The position numbers and the translations under genes were made by a program. DNA of 7,647 nt, from NCBI GenBank assembly GCA_027311205.1, contig DAICZI010000067.1:1-7647 (forward strand). The letters run 5' to 3'. This DNA is from Beijerinckiaceae bacterium (GTDB lineage Bacteria > Pseudomonadota > Alphaproteobacteria > Rhizobiales > Beijerinckiaceae). This document shows positions 6,634-7,647 of the stretch, in pieces (position 1 is the stretch's first letter; each line of letters begins with the position of its first letter). The notes beneath the pieces are model-generated. The model made no database searches. It worked only from the letters and a program-made list of their open reading frames with translations, and had not been told where the DNA came from.

Positions 6634-7647
6634 GTGGATCTGACAATTTTCCTGTTTCTCCTGCAGGACGGCCTCACCAATGGCGCGATTTACGCGTTGT
6701 TGGGGCTGGCGCTGGTGCTTGTCTTCAGCGTTACCCGCGTCATTCTCATTCCGCAAGGCGAATTTGTGGCCTTTGGCGGCCTGGCCTTCGCGTTGCTGGC
6801 CACCGGAAAAGTCCCGCCGCTGATTTATTTGTCACTCGGATTGGGCGTGGCGGCGCTGTCGCTCGACCTCTGGCACCTGCGAGCCCACTGGCAAACAAGG
6901 CGTGCGCTGCGTGCGTTGCAGCGGCGTCTGGCTGTGCCGGCCCTCACCGCGCTGGCGACGCTGGCGCTGGCCGGGCCGCAGACGCCGCTGCTGATCAATG
7001 GCGCTTTGGCGCTGGGCATGGTCGCCCCTCTGGGCTCGAATCTCTACCGTGTCGCCTTCGAGCCTTTGGCGGGCAAATCGGTGCTGACATTGCTGATCGC
7101 CGCTGTCGGGGTGCATTTGGCGCTCGAAGGCCTGGGTTTGCTGATTTTCGGGGCGGAGGGGTTTCGCGCCCCGCCCCTCTCCGACGCGCAAATCGCGCTG
7201 GGGCCGCTCACCATCAGCGGCCAGAGCATCGGCGTATTTGCCGTCACCGCCCTCGTCATGCTCGGCCTGTGGCTCGTGTTCAGCCGCACCCTGGCGGGCA
7301 AAGCATTGCGCGCCACCGCCATCAACCGCACCGGCGCGCGCCTGGTGGGCATCAGCGCAACGCGGGCGGGCGAACAGGCCTTTGGCATCGCCGCCTTTAT
7401 CGGGGCGCTTTCCGGCATTCTCATCGCGCCGGTGACAACGCTCTATTATGATACGGGCTTCATCATCGGTCTCAAGGGTTTTGTAGCTGCCATCCTGGGA
7501 GCGCTGACCAGCTTTCCGCTCACCGTGCTGGCGGCCGCAGGCGTGGGCACGGCCGAATCCTTCACCGCATTTTTTGCCAGCGACTTCAAGGACGTCGTGG
7601 TTTTCTCGCTGATTTTGCCGGTGCTCCTGCTCCGCTCGCTCAGATAC
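6634..7647 (+). CDS. livH: LivH-type inner-membrane permease of a branched-chain amino acid/HAAT-family ABC transporter (partial, runs off right edge)
   Basis: 338 residues are present with no stop; the end (VFSLILPVLLLRSLRY) resembles the C-terminus of LivH proteins, so only a short tail is probably missing. Highly hydrophobic, with many membrane segments. Recognisable LivH features: DGLTNGAIYALLGLALVLVF near residue 12, the IPQGEF motif at 39-44, FEPLAGKSVLTLLIAAVGV at 142-160, the cytoplasmic coupling loop LAGKALRATAINRTGARLVGI near 230-252, and the GFIIGLKGFVAAILGAL segment. It is longer than the usual LivH of about 290 aa because of an extra stretch (about 65-135) containing a basic amphipathic piece rich in Arg (78-101). 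Partners LivM, LivG, LivF and a binding protein would be expected downstream. HAAT transporters carry amino acids but also aromatic acids, amides and urea. Divergent from marR, it probably imports the substrate of the CoA ligase operon (inference). The symbol is family-level only. Confidence 0.9.
   Translation, partial: MDLTIFLFLLQDGLTNGAIYALLGLALVLVFSVTRVILIPQGEFVAFGGLAFALLATGKVPPLIYLSLGLGVAALSLDLWHLRAHWQTRRALRALQRRLAVPALTALATLALAGPQTPLLINGALALGMVAPLGSNLYRVAFEPLAGKSVLTLLIAAVGVHLALEGLGLLIFGAEGFRAPPLSDAQIALGPLTISGQSIGVFAVTALVMLGLWLVFSRTLAGKALRATAINRTGARLVGISATRAGEQAFGIAAFIGALSGILIAPVTTLYYDTGFIIGLKGFVAAILGALTSFPLTVLAAAGVGTAESFTAFFASDFKDVVVFSLILPVLLLRSLRY

Noticed and set aside
6588..7451. Plus-strand frame of 287 codons overlapping the permease
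   Set aside because: Out-of-frame shadow; the GTG frame at 6634 gives an unmistakable LivH-like membrane protein and has a good ribosome binding site.

Overview
The window reads as an ordinary stretch of GC-rich alphaproteobacterial chromosome, probably Hyphomicrobiales-like. This is judged from codon use, GTG starts at three genes, and protein resemblance; no 16S or marker gene is present, so the taxonomic call is only a guess. No phage, IS, CRISPR or tRNA features were seen. Seven protein-coding genes are supported: five complete, and two running off the window edges.

Left part (1-2374). The minus strand carries the N-terminal half of cobalamin-dependent methionine synthase metH, running off the left edge. 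An AT-rich dyad sits just upstream of its GTG start and looks like an operator of a methionine-cycle regulator. Divergently on the plus strand lies a small Cys-rich gene of the GDCCVxC (seleno)protein family. Its 3' end is embedded in a long inverted repeat (11 bp perfect arms, 65 nt apart).

Middle and right (2503-6452, minus strand). A compact set of four genes is transcribed right to left: a MarR-family regulator, an acyl-CoA synthetase of the ACSF2-like AMP-binding type, a short-chain dehydrogenase/reductase, and a metallo-beta-lactamase-fold hydrolase that keeps all zinc ligands plus the Tyr typical of N-acyl-homoserine-lactone lactonases. Gaps between the last three are 42 and 39 nt, so they are probably one operon. 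A good sigma70-type promoter lies in the 80-nt marR-synthetase gap.

Right edge (6634-7647, plus strand). Divergent from marR is a LivH-type permease of a branched-chain amino acid/HAAT-family ABC transporter, running off the right edge. The 181-nt intergenic region holds face-to-face promoters sharing their -10 region over a dyad symmetry, the natural place for MarR to control both directions, and a long hairpin in the permease leader.

Working model (inference): an inducible uptake and activation cassette. A carboxylic acid or lactone would enter through the LivH-type transporter, the MBL enzyme would open a lactone or ester, the synthetase would make the CoA thioester, the SDR would oxidise a hydroxyl group, and MarR would sense the acid or its CoA ester. 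The substrate cannot be read from the sequence.
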